A stretch of DNA of 64,000 nucleotides, from the NCBI GenBank assembly GCA_907165275.2, contig OU015653.1, positions 4,370,001 through 4,434,000 of the forward strand, in the 5' to 3' direction. The notes beneath the pieces are model-generated. The model ran no database searches. It was not told where the DNA came from and saw only the letters and a program-made list of their open reading frames with translations. Below, in pieces: positions 53,935-64,000 of the stretch. The first letter of the stretch is position 1; each line of letters starts with the position of its first letter. The stretch comes from Zygaena filipendulae. Its lineage: Eukaryota > Arthropoda > Insecta > Lepidoptera > Zygaenidae. A program made the position numbers and the translations under genes.

Positions 53935-54105
53935 AAGTTAGAAGTGCGGCCGCGGGCGCAGCGCGACCCAGGTAACGGTACTAGAATGGAATGTAGCCGG
54001 TGACAGGTGGCTCTGCCGGAATACAGTCGGAATAATATGATCGAGCCAGAGCGGAGCTCGGAGGTGAGGCGGGCGAGGAAGGGGGGGGGATGCTAGCCAA
54101 TAAAT
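53935..54105. other. GC-rich island, no gene recognised
   Basis: Contains GCGGCCGCGGGCGCAGCGCG and GAGCCAGAGCGGAGCTCGGA, with donor-like GTAACG and GTGAGG on the plus strand, then a G-run. It could be a promoter or 5' exon, but there is no coding support. Confidence 0.25.
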
Positions 54106-54121
54106 AAATAATTAATCACTG

Positions 54122-54318
54122 TCCTAATTAGTACCTATTATAAATGCGAATGGGTGTTTGTTTCTTTGTTACGCTTTCACGCCTTAATTACTCAACCGAT
54201 CATCATGAAATTTTGCATGCACGTTGTACATAAAAAGACGCATGCCACGTTTTACCCCGGAATTCGCGCGGATACGCCTGAAAATTACGGGAGTGAAACC
54301 GCGGGCTAGTAGAGCTAG
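54122..54318 (+). mobile_element. Helitron, complete copy
   Basis: Begins TCCTAATTAGTACCTATTAT, has GTTTGTTTCTTTGTTACGCT and ACTCAACCGATCATCATGAA, and ends GGGAGTGAAACCGCGGGCTAGTAGAGCTAG (two CTAG words, the outer one at 54315-54318) before T. Confidence 0.84.
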
Positions 54319-54547
54319 TATTATTATAGTAGCTAGTATTATTTGTGCATTTATGTCTAATTATTTTTAATATACATAATATGAATAAAGCAATATTAAA
54401 ATAAGTATCTACACTCGATCAGAGCACCTGTAGATATTTGCATGGGACATCGAAACTCAAAATCCATCGTGAGTCCTCTACTCTGACGATGAGTCAACTT
54501 GAACTTGCTTGGGTACTCGGGGTCGGCGGGAGATATGACGCTTGTTA

Positions 54548-54789
54548 CTGGGCCCTTATTCACTATGATGACCAACAACATTCCTTGCCCATAACGCGCG
54601 TCTCAAAAACGCATTTCCAAACGTTATAGATGCCAAGATATTAGAAATTATTATTCTTTATGACGGTATAAGAAACGTTGTAAATGATTTTTTTTTTTGC
54701 AGTATAACTTCTTTGATTACGAGGGAAAGACAGTTTTTGCAGTTTTTTATCTAAGCGCGGCGTGATTGTTATAGTGAATAAGGGCCCTG
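54548..54789. mobile_element. MITE family D, copy 3
   Basis: 242 bp with inverted ends CTGGGCCCTTATTCACTATG and TTATAGTGAATAAGGGCCCT then G. It shares AACAACATTCCTTGCCC with 28148 and a CGTTTC/CATAAGAAACGTTGT-type block with the other copies. Confidence 0.84.
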
Positions 54790-55185
54790 ATTGATCGCGT
54801 TATAATAGTGTTATCTACATATTTAGATCAATGATATTTTATAGAATGTCTTTGATTTAGAAGCTTTACTTTCAAAATGAAATCAAGTCAAAATACCGAT
54901 GAGGTACGTAGAACGCACGCGACTCAGCGCAAACACGGCGGTTGGATTTATGTAATACTCGTAGGTAATTTGGATGCAGAAAATGAAAGTTTAAAATTAA
55001 ATCTAGATTTACTTACGACTAGAATTAACATTCCTATGTAAATAAATGGGATTTTTTATAGCTATTATAACAGTAAAATATGTATGATTTTTTGTAGAGG
55101 GTGGCGCCGCTGGTTTCTTTCCTGTATACGCTTTTGTAACCATATCCGTTTTTAAAAGTTTGTATTAAACCAAGTAAGTACCTAT

Positions 55186-55318
55186 TGTCAGCATTAAAAA
55201 TATGTAAACACTTTTGTCAGCGTTTGAAATTTATTGCTATGGCAATAAGAATCAACGACTGTCAAAAGTGATAAGTAATTTGGTAGTTACCTACCTGCAT
55301 ATTTTTGCTGCACCGACA
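55186..55318. mobile_element. MITE family G, copy 2
   Basis: Left TGTCAGCATTAAAAATATGT then AAACACTTTTGTCAG; right GCATATTTTTGCTGCACCGACA. Inner CAGCG.../...GACTGTCAAAAGTG pairing. Related to 48641-48768. Confidence 0.72.
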
Positions 55319-56034
55319 TACCCACAGTTACGTATTTCGAAAATATGCATTTGATTAATTTATTGTGAGTATTGCGCATTATGATTTAGTCTTATGTAAT
55401 TACAAGGCAATTATCATTTAAATTTGCTATTTTCGATTAAAAAGATAAATAAATATTATAAATGTAAATGTAAAATGTAAATTGTTGTAAATTGAATTTT
55501 CCAAAATAAATGCAGATACTACATGACACCTGGAAAAAAAACTTAAATGCAGCATCCTTCACCCGATTCTATATCCACAAAATTATCTGTACATTAAAAA
55601 AGATAGCGTCAAAAAATACACAATCAACCAATCTACCTCTACACAATCGTCTGACATTTATTTACGCAACCAATTAAAAAATAAAAGTTGCACAACTGTG
55701 TATTTTTTCTCTAGCTCCGATTCGATTTGAATAAAACGTATGCACAACCAAGGATAGTGTATAGATACCGCTTCCAAATAGAAATAATAGGTATGTATAA
55801 TATTTAAAAATATTACACTGATGTTGGATACATTGAATTTTCAAATCTACATATTTCGAATGCAATACAAATAGCTTGCAAAAGATCAAGAAAATGTGGC
55901 ACAAAAACATTGAAAAAAAACCTCGAAAGTTTTTATAATCTAATAATATAGTTAATTTGAAAGTTGAAATTTTGTGACTCGCATTAAATGGTCAAACGGA
56001 TTTGGCGCACGGATGAATTAAAACACCTACGTAG
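55319..56034. other. No gene recognised
   Basis: Very AT-rich. Short opposing frames only. Confidence 0.5.
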
Positions 56035-56112
56035 GATTTTTTATTCCGCTACAATGAGTTCCCGAGGGAATTTTGAAATTAGCGCGTGTACAACCCTGGA
56101 GAACAGCTGGTT
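56035..56112 (+). mobile_element. Helitron 3' fragment
   Basis: TTTTTTATTCCGCTACAATG, AGTTCCCGAGGGAATTTTGA, AATTAGCGCGTGTACAACCC, TGGAGAACAGCTGGT: the family 3' module with CTAG changed to CTGG. Confidence 0.6.
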
Positions 56113-57769
56113 TAAAAAATCCCCGCAAGTATACATATACTGCAAACTTGCATTTTGCTTGCACGAAATTGACCCAAAATACTCTAATTATGTAGGTAAC
56201 TATTTATGTATTATATGTATATGTATACCGCTTTAATGGTAAGTAATTAGTTAAACATTTAAATATTATATAGGCATATATTATGTGTTTAATTTACCTA
56301 TAGTCTGCCTTCAGAAAGAAAAGGTCAATGCAATGTCTTGTTCAATATGGGAAAGGTAAACTTGAGTTATTATGCCACTACTGCGACATTCACCGTAATA
56401 AGAAAGAGTCGGAGTAAAATGGAGATCTTGAAATAACCATCATGTCTATACAACTTTTACTTTGACAGACTGCTTTTTGTTGTGTATCAGTAGTCAGTAC
56501 CTACCACTTTAGTAGGTAGGCACTAAAAATCTAGATGATTTTTAGAAAGTTCTGCATAGGCGTCTAATTAAAATTTTTGTCGTTTGATTATTACCTATGT
56601 AATTATAATATTCATTAAAATTAAGTTAAGCGCTTATCTGTGATGTAATGTTATAGAATATTATATTTCCTAATAATTAATAAAGAATTTTGAATACCAT
56701 TTTGATGATATTTTAAAGTCACAATTTTTTATTATTATAATAAAAAAATTAAAGAGCCGTTGTCAAGCATAGATAAGTTAATTTTCACTTTTTTGTAATA
56801 AAAAAAAAAAATTACACATTTTCGAAATATGAAATAAAAAGTGCACAATAATCTTAAAATTTTTCAAAAGAAATAAATATGTCGTAATGTAGTATGTGGT
56901 TTATACCTACATTTCGAATGAGCGAATAATTTTAAGCAATGTTTATATAGGCCGGTAGTGATTTGTACTGCCTACGTACAATAATAGTGCTACATGTACA
57001 TCTGTAAACATTGAATTGATTGCTTTATGTCTGTTAAATACGACAATTTTAGGTTTTAATAAGCGAGTATTTAATAATATACCTACCCGTCTTTCATGAC
57101 ACTAGACATTCTAATAATAAAGGATTACCTACAAGGAAAACCTACAACCGTCGGGTCCAGCCGTAAAACAATACTAAATTACACGTATAACAACCATTCT
57201 AGCATATTTATCATCAATATCTCATAGCTAACTCATTTCAACTTACAATTAGCTCTGAGATTCTGCTGACGATTATAGAGTGATGAAACGATCCTAAATT
57301 ATAAAGATTTTTTTAATTTGAATTTGTTCACCACTCATACAGCTACATAGTAGGTATACTGTTATTTTTAGTAGGCAGGCACTCCAAATATTATGTTAAA
57401 ACAGCAGTCACGCACCAAAAGTTCCGGAATCACTACAATTTTAGTGGTCACAGAGAGAATTTTACGGTCGATACTGTGTCAAGAATGTTGCAATACAAAA
57501 CTTAGGTATGAAAGAAGTAAAAAGTTACGAATGAACTCGGGTATGCACTATGCGTTCTTGGATAAACTATATACTTATTATAATAATTGATTAATATTGT
57601 TTTAAAACACAACAATGTTTTCTTAATTTCTATTAGTTATTGAAGATATTTCTCTACTCGTCTCGTGTTTTATTATTAAAAATCGATTCCTATCAAAGCA
57701 CGCGAGAAAACACGCGCAAAAAAACTGAAATTCCTACTTACTACGTAATGCTTTGCGGCTTTGCTTTTT
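56113..57769. other. No gene recognised
   Basis: AT-rich non-coding sequence. The small frames at 57393-57590 and 57640-57963 have no domain; the second runs into the Helitron. Confidence 0.5.
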
Positions 57770-57908
57770 TATCTCGAATTCCCGTGGGAACTCCGGAATT
57801 AATGCGGAGAACTGCTTATCACCGTAAACTACTGTCAGGGGTACAATTTTTTCCCGGAATTCCCGCGGGAACTCCGAAATTACCGCGGATGAAATCGCGG
57901 GGGACAGA
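57770..57908 (+). mobile_element. Composite Helitron, end cut by a MITE
   Basis: Two successive 3' modules joined by CACCGTAAACTACTGTCAGG, as at 46541-46822. The second reads TTCCCGCGGGAACTCCGAAA...GAAATCGCGGGGGACAG, and the final CTAG is replaced by the start of MITE A. Confidence 0.75.
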
Positions 57909-58232
57909 GGCTAGTTTCCTGGGTAAAAAAATCAAAATTCTATTTAGTCCGTCAGTTAGATAATAAAAAAATAAAAGACACGTATTTTTTGATTTTTTAA
58001 AATAATGGAAATATGCATAGATAAAGCGCATTAAAGTTTAGGGTGGGGGACTCGTGACGTCACCGCTCGCTATAACGTGCGAACAAACTGTAGCGAGGCG
58101 TGACGTCATGTGAAATTTCGACTTGATATATCTCCGTTATTTTTTGGTTACATAAAAAATAAAAAAATACGTGTCCAATATTTTTTAATAATCTACAAAA
58201 CGGACTAAAAAAATAAATTTAGGAAACTAGCC
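57909..58232. mobile_element. MITE family A, copy 4
   Basis: Outer ends GGCTAGTTTCCTGGG and TTTAGGAAACTAGCC are inverted repeats. The interior follows the family (TTAGTCCGTCAGTTAGATAA, AAAGCGCATTAAAGTTTAGG). TGACGTCA palindromes lie at 58055-58062 and 58101-58108. Its outer ends differ from those of copies 1 and 2, so it is a separate subfamily. Confidence 0.83.
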
Positions 58233-58650
58233 TATTGTACCTGTATCTATAGGTACTCGTAGATGCGAGAAAATGTGCTTACACGTGCGATCGCGATGGT
58301 GAAAAACGGTTTTTACGTTTTTTTCATTGTTCTTTGGACAAATGACTCCTATTTCAATCCCATTTTACTTCACCAAGCCTCAGATTTCTGTAAATCACTG
58401 TTTATTTGAAAGTGCCATTTCTTAAAATTATTTTTAACTTCTGTAAATCATTTCACAATCATTTTACTTTGGTTTGATTTTGTGTCGAGATTTATCGTTA
58501 GAGGTTTTAATCACAATTGGAAGTACTTTATAATTTCTCAATCTTTTATAGTCAATTTTTTTTTACATAGCCTCTTAAATTGTCTCCCAAAAAAACTCCC
58601 AACTAGTAAGTACATATAGATACATAGATGTCACAAATTACAATGATTCT

Positions 58651-58929
58651 GACGACCCGATTGGCGCAATGGTCACCATGCCTGCCCGCTAATCAAGAGG
58701 TTCCGGGTTCGATTCCCGGTGGGGGTGGACTTTGTGTGATGAACACAGGGTTCCATTTTCCAGTCTGGGTGTTTATATATATATATCTATAGTATAATAT
58801 ATATGTAATAATATGTGTAATATATACCACGTTTGCTTGGTTTCCACGACACAAGCTTATAGCTTAGTGTGGGATCAAGTAGATCTGTGTGTTGTGAAGT
58901 GGATTATTATTATTATTATTATTATTATT
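58651..58929 (+). mobile_element. Full-length tRNA-derived SINE
   Basis: The head contains the pol III A box TGGCGCAATGG (58662-58672) and the B box GGTTCGATTCC (58706-58716), about 33 bp apart as in tRNA genes. A body without coding sequence follows (GTGTGATGAACACAGGGTTC, TTTGCTTGGTTTCCACGACA, AGATCTGTGTGTTGTGAAGT). It ends in a (ATT)n tail, 58901-58929. This is the reference copy for the SINE pieces at 16041, 40201, 43517 and 53451. Confidence 0.88.
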
Positions 58930-59370
58930 CTATTGGATCTAAATGAAATACGAGTACCTATTATATACGGACGTTGTAAATGGCTTTTTAATAAGCAATG
59001 ATGAATTGTATTTTGGTCACTTTACTGTTTGACACATGGTTTCAGCAGGCAGTTCGTTGCTTTGTTCTATATTACTCTTGCTACACGGCACACAGTTAAA
59101 CACAATATACCGACAGTCAACCGCGAATGAAAGAAGTAGAAAAAGAAACGCTACTTTAGGGTCTAAACTCTAGACTACAGTTTGCAAATCTATTTAATTT
59201 ATGCAAGTATAAACTATACGTATGTGTAGGATATGCATGTGTTATAGTACGTATTGTGAGTAAATTGCATCTTTATGTTTTAGTTATTAACTTTTAGTGT
59301 CTAGTATTAAGTATATTAATTATTGTTTTGTTTACACACCCCATCTTCTATATCTCTCTACCTACCCAAA
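58930..59370. other. No gene recognised
   Basis: Non-coding, AT-rich. Confidence 0.5.
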
Positions 59371-59465
59371 GGTTAACTGGTAGAGAATGCCGCAAGGCAT
59401 TAAGTTCGCCATTTGTACACACTGTGCAATAAAGAATAAATAAATAAATAAATAAATAAATAAAA
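59371..59465 (+). mobile_element. LINE 3' end with (AAAT)n tail
   Basis: GGTTAACTGGTAGAGAATGC, CGCAAGGCATTAAGTTCGCC, ATTTGTACACACTGTGCAAT then AAAGAATAAATAAATAAATA. It is the sense version of the 3' UTR seen in reverse at 61800-62042 and 39057-39231. Confidence 0.8.
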
Positions 59466-60158
59466 TACAGTCAGAGTAATAAATATAGATACATATAACT
59501 TTTGTGGGACGGCCAATAAACTGTTGCAAAGACGCGTAAAGTAGACAGTAAAAATGTCTTGTAGTTTTGTTTTGCACTGATAACTATTGTTAATTTCAAG
59601 CCTTTCTCTCTAATTTACAAAGTGCGATGGGTATAAGATTTTACTAAGACCCCAATATTTTATATACTGTGGCATAGTTTCATGTCAATACTCGCATTGT
59701 ATACCTACGCAGTTTCTGTGATAAAGAAAAAAAAAGCTTTAGTTTCTAGTTTCATAATAGGGTTTATTACATTACATTACAGTACATTACACCATGTAAG
59801 AAAAAATATAAAAATGCATGCTTATGATGCATTTCGGAAAAAGGAAGAGCATTGAACAGTGCTCGCAGTATATTTCGGAAAATACACTATCTTTTGTTGT
59901 CGTATTGTTACCATCAGAATGACGTCACGAGCTGAAAGCATGGCGGCTAGCGTTTCCGCGCGTAAATTCAAAATCATAAATAAAATATAGTTTTAAGACA
60001 TTTTCTGGTTTTATAAAATTGAAATATAATTTGCGCTAGTTTATTACGATCTCAGGATTAATTTAAAACAGTTTTCAAAAAAAGATGGAATACCCTATTG
60101 CAGAAAGTTTAGATTGAGCTGTGAATCTGTGATATATAAAACAACTACCGACTAATAA
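59466..60158. other. No gene recognised
   Basis: AT-rich. Contains TGCATTTCGGAAAAAGGAAG and a related TATATTTCGGAAAATACAC about 45 bp apart, and an isolated ATGACGTCACGAG near 59919. Confidence 0.45.
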
Positions 60159-60235
60159 TTTATTTTATTTATTTATTTATTCTATATTGCAGTGTGTACA
60201 AATGGCGAACTTAATAATAAAATAATAAATAATGG
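60159..60235 (-). mobile_element. LINE 3' end fragment
   Basis: Reversed tail TTTATTTTATTTATTTATTT followed by GCAGTGTGTACAAATGGCGAACTTAAT, the same 3' end as 59371-59465. Confidence 0.65.
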
Positions 60236-61496
60236 CGAATAATGTGTGATAGATCGATTTTACAATTAAGAATTGGCGTGATATTTCGTGTCGATCATCT
60301 TAAATATGAAGGTTATCTAGGTCATTGTCGGTTGTTTGCGTAATAACAATATTTTTGTAAATGTTTAAATAACTGATTACATCATTATTATTAAGTTTAA
60401 GAAATGTAGGTAAGTATAAGTAGGTATAGGTATATTAGAACTTTTATCTGTTTGATTATCATCCTATTTATTCGTTTATCATTCTTATTAAAAAGACCGC
60501 ATGGAAATTATTAAAATTATATTGTACTCTCCCAGTGATTTTCTATTTTGATTTTTTGTGATTACTTTCACTCTAGAATCTAAATAAACATAATAATCAT
60601 TAAGTAGTTCATTTAGGCTGGATCAAGAGTGCCGTCATCAGTTTATAGAAATGCTTTATAGATTGGTACATGAGGCTAATGTATGACAGAGGCGTGCCCG
60701 TCCCTTTATTATCCTTGTTGTATGATTCACTAAACTGTTTTATACGTCTACATGTACCGACTGTGCAATGAACTAGTACTGAGACCGGCTGCTTGTCCGA
60801 TTACTAAGTTACCTCACCTCCTTTTTACATCCGCCTTTTCTTTCGATCTACTTTTTTTATAACATCAACGATTACAGCCTACTGTATTTTTGGTGTAGTA
60901 CAATGGGTGTTAAGCACGTCAATAATGAAATGTATTGTCGAGCTTTGAATCACGCTTATAATTAAGATTAGCTAAGAGTATTCGCTATTTAAACTATGGT
61001 TAAATAAGCTTTAAAATTAATTTTTCAATTGATATTTAATTTAGTTTCTCTATCTCGTCCTGCCCGTCCAGTTATCAGTTGGCGACTCTGTACTTCTAAA
61101 CTTATGTGTTATGTGTAGGTAACTGGTTTTAGGCTAATCCGTTAGCTAGGCGTTATTGAATAACGAATTAAAATAATTGAAATCGTTTTATCGAATTCGT
61201 TCCTTGTTTTCGTCCGTCCAAATCTTTTAACTGGTTATACCGGATATAGGCAATGGACGACAATAGACGGGCCGGCGGCGCGGCGCGGTGCATCGTGTTG
61301 TAAGGGTAACGGTGTACATACAAGTATGTGTTGTAAGTACTAAGTATTCGAACCGGCAACCGTGAACGTCCGGAAGAGAAGTAGTCACGTACTATCTAAT
61401 AGAAGCTGCCAAGATTGACAATTTATTGTAAGTAAACAAGATTCATCGTAAAATGCATAATTACTAAGTAATTTCAACCAATAATAACTAAGTACA
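60236..61496. other. No gene recognised
   Basis: AT-rich, with a short GC-rich spot (GGGCCGGCGGCGCGGCGCGG, 61269-61288). No coding support. Confidence 0.45.
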
Positions 61497-61690
61497 TCAA
61501 AGTCAAAGACAAATTATTTATTCAAATTTGGCCCATAATGCAATAGGACGCTGACAGTTTAAAGTTATAAATAATATTGACATGATCACATTATTTCTAT
61601 ACACTATATAATATAACAAAATTGTTACTATAGGCGAGCCTGAATATATGTAGAAGATGCAAATGAAAATAAACTAAACCAGAATATTTA
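61497..61690 (-). mobile_element. Possible LINE 3' end (weak)
   Basis: ATCAAAGTCAAAGACAAATT followed by ATTTATTCAAATTTGGCCCA resembles the reversed TTGACTTTGA-type tail of lepidopteran non-LTR elements. Only one copy is available in the window. Confidence 0.4.
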
Positions 61691-61799
61691 AAAAAAATAA
61701 ATAAAGGAACGTATACGTGTTTCAAAAACATGGTCGGTCTCAAAGTCCTAGATAATATTCACATTCTTGAGATCAGCCTAGATGTTTAAAGACACATTT

Positions 61800-62042
61800 T
61801 TTTTTTATTTATTTAAGCTTATTGCTCAACATGGTACAAAAGGCGGACTTAATGCCACAGTGGCATTCTCTACCAGTCAACCTTCACGGTGTTCAGAAAG
61901 TGTGCTTGGTGGTGCTTGAGAGGAACTAAATATAATTTCCTAGTTCAATACAAAATATAATATATAAATTATACATAAAACAAAACTGAGACCCAAATGC
62001 ACAGAGCATACCTACGCACAACATGCTGCACATTCCGAGTAT
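61800..62042 (-). mobile_element. LINE 3' UTR
   Basis: On the plus strand a T-rich tail TTTTTTTTATTTATTTAAGC (minus-strand poly(A)-like), then ATGGTACAAAAGGCGGACTT and CCACAGTGGCATTCTCTACC. It connects directly to the ORF remnant at 62043-62312. Confidence 0.82.
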
Positions 62043-62312
62043 CTACTGCCTACCAAGGAGATGCCGATATACCCTAGTTCTGAAAACATTCTTACTCGTA
62101 GATTGACGAATGTCAGTGGGCAGAGAGTTCCAAAGCTGGATAGCCTGAAGAGTGAAAGAATCAGATACAAACCCAGTCCGGTGAGAAGGAAATTTTAGGA
62201 GAAGATTTTGGGTAGAGCGAAGTGATCTGTCATGAGAGGAAGAAAGAAATTGAAAGCGGCTTTTTAAATACGAAGGAGATGCTGGATCGTTTAATACGGA
62301 AAAGAGAGACAC
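62043..62312 (-). pseudogene. C-terminus of a LINE reverse transcriptase ORF
   Basis: An 89-codon minus frame. It carries FQFLSSSHDRSLRSTQNLLL, SFTLQAIQLWNSLPTDIRQS and FRTRVYRHLLGRQ. The WNSLP-x-x-IR motif near the end is typical of ORF2 of Jockey/CR1/I-type non-LTR elements. The frame is intact to its stop, but the RT and endonuclease domains are absent, so it is a 5'-truncated, dead copy. Confidence 0.75.
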
Positions 62313-62734
62313 ATATGGACGGAGACTAAATAAAAATAATAATAGGTAGTACTAGAAAAAAAATAGGGATGTATAAGCTTGTTTACGCGAAAGAAGTAAA
62401 ACATTTGAAGAAAATCTATGTCGATAGGACCACGGTTCGCTAGTAGTAAGATATAAATTATTTTTTCCCCTGGACCCACTGCCAGTGCCTATGCAATTAG
62501 TGGGTCTACTGGTAAAAAAATGAAGGCTTTACAATTATTCGCCTATAGGTACTCCTTCGATCACCTTGAAGCAGCGTTGTGCAAATTTTATGGAAACGTA
62601 TCGAAGCGATCATACGGCTGCACTGATAAGGCGCACGTGGTGCATAGGCATACCACCAATTCCAATACGTCGCTCGATAGCTATGGTGTTGCGTAAACAC
62701 TAAGCGACTGGGCAGCAAGCTAACGCGGGTTTAT

Positions 62735-62880
62735 GCCCACTCCACATTCACGCGAGAATCTTGCGAAAACGCGAGAAAACCACGAGAACGTGAATGTGGA
62801 GCCGATGCATCGATGTTCTCCCCCGTTTCTCGTTGCTTTCTCGCGCCTTCGCAAGATTCTCGCGTGAATGTGGAGCGGGC
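62735..62880. mobile_element. Foldback MITE with 43-bp inverted arms
   Basis: 146 bp: GCCCACTCCACATTCACGCG...CTTGCGAAAACGCGAGAAA at the left, TTTCTCGCGCCTTCGCAAGA...GTGAATGTGGAGCGGGC at the right. Between the arms lies GAACGTGAATGTGGAGCCGA, a third copy of the terminal motif. TTTA occurs near both ends and may be the target duplication. Non-coding. Confidence 0.85.
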
Positions 62881-62950
62881 TTTACAATTTGACACGAACA
62901 TACCTCGAGCTACCGTTCCTCCGTGAATAATCATCGACTTTATTGTTTAA

Positions 62951-63145
62951 CTAGCTGATCCCAGCGGTTTCACCCGCGAGGATTTCGGAGTTACCGCGGG
63001 AATTACGGGATAAAAAGTACCCTATGTCCTTCTCTGTATCCCTGATAACGTACTATATGAAAAATTTCATGATGATCCTTCGAGCCGTTGAGGCGTAAAA
63101 GCGTCACAAACAAACAACTTACTTTCACTTTTATAATAGTAAGGA
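62951..63145 (-). mobile_element. Helitron, complete copy
   Basis: CTAGCTGATCCCAGCGGTTT at the left and TTTTATAATAGTAAGGA before T at the right. The interior has GGGATAAAAAGTACCCTATG and GAGCCGTTGAGGCGTAAAAG. Confidence 0.85.
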
Positions 63146-64000
63146 TGTAGGTAGGTACTTTACAATACTGCTCAATATGTGCCTTTTTAATACAAACAAA
63201 CAAAATATTACACACGCAGAAATTTTATTTCGAAATAATTCGCTACGTTTTGGTGCATTAAAATGTTTATTATACGAACAAAATGAAATTACATCGCGCG
63301 CTCGAAAACGATCTGGCTTAGGATTAAAAATACGCATTTGCCCTAGATATTAAATATATAATTGGCTGCAATTATTTTGCAATGTACCTACATAAAACAA
63401 TTTGCTTATTCGGTCACCTACTTAAAATGTCAACAAGTTTTACCTACACAAACATCTCACAAATCAACATTTTGCATTCGACTATGTGTGCGAAGTAAGG
63501 CTCAAAGTACTACAAAGAAACATGTCTTTAGATAGTTATTGTTGCTAGGTCTTTAATCGATAATGTAGGTATCAACTATCAATATAGGTATGCCTATATT
63601 TAGTACCTAATTAACTTTGATTACATACATACGAAGGTTGACCTATATATTTACGTATCTAAATGCATAGTTTTGAGTAGAAACTAGAAACAACTAATAA
63701 CTACGAAAGGATTTTAAAGATCGTTTGTTACCTTTTTGCTACATTGCTTTAATTATAAATAAAATCAGGAATAGCTATTTTAATAAATAGGATTAGCCAT
63801 TTTTATCTTGAATCTATAGGTACAGTTTCTGTTTAGAGTATCTACTGACATTTATACCTAAATAACTACACTCAGCGGCACGGAATATGGCCCAAACATA
63901 AATAAGCCGATAACAGGCGTTTTTGGTATCGCATATGATTAGTTCAAGTAGCAGCTTGTCAGGACGTTCGTTTTTGTTAGTTTATGAGTGTAAGCACTAT
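63146..64000. other. No gene recognised
   Basis: AT-rich tail of the window, many TAGGTA words, no repeated element identified. Confidence 0.5.

Noticed and set aside
58651..58730. Functional tRNA gene
   Set aside because: A and B boxes are present, but a cloverleaf acceptor stem does not form, and the sequence continues into a SINE body with an ATT tail.

Overview
The window is AT-rich, gene-poor animal DNA, most likely from a moth or butterfly. The main clue is more than 25 short Helitron copies of the type common in Lepidoptera: 5' TC, a 3' hairpin built on CCGCGG/CCGCGG, and a CTAG end, many with internal GTTT or CAGA tracts. tRNA-derived SINEs, several MITE families and frequent TAGGTA/TACCTA words fit the same origin. 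There are no bacterial operons, no CRISPR array and no rRNA genes.

Only one host-gene piece is recognised with good support. It is a 205-bp exon on the minus strand (4459-4663) with clean splice sites. It encodes an N-terminal part of a CrebA-type (CREB3/CREB3L-like) bZIP transcription factor. The gene runs right to left. Its bZIP exons should lie to the left of the window, and its 5' exons lie to the right at a position that is not settled. GC-rich islands at about 6.2 kb and 14.3-14.5 kb carry minus-strand splice-donor motifs and could be its promoter or 5' exons. Much of the left part of the window may therefore be intron.

Layout: 0-5 kb holds a decayed MULE-type transposon with 94-bp inverted repeats and an 8-bp target duplication, beside the CrebA exon. 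From 5 to 29 kb there are Helitrons, MITE families A, C, D, E and F, SINE tails, an unclassified retroposon (family B) and GC-rich islands. From 29.5 to 36.8 kb there is a complete BEL/Pao LTR retrotransposon with apparently identical LTRs, a 5-bp target duplication and an unbroken 1719-codon gag-pol. From 37 to 43.5 kb there are LINE 3' ends, nested MITEs, SINEs and family B copies. From 43.8 to 45.4 kb there is a complete Tc1-like transposon with perfect 27-bp inverted repeats and an intact DD34E transposase. From 45 to 64 kb there are more Helitrons, a TA-flanked MITE, a hAT-type MITE inserted inside a Helitron, foldback MITEs, a full-length SINE and a LINE 3' end that keeps the C-terminal codons of its ORF.

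The most unusual signal is in the BEL/Pao element. Its 5' leader carries eleven short perfect hairpins, eight of them in a 47-bp tandem repeat. Two more hairpins with the same AGTAAA loop but a different, still complementary stem lie at the end of gag-pol, followed by a third hairpin. The stems vary while pairing is kept, which suggests a selected RNA or DNA structure. The genes here do not form a pathway. The functional units are individual mobile elements, plus a host transcription-factor gene whose introns appear to have absorbed them.
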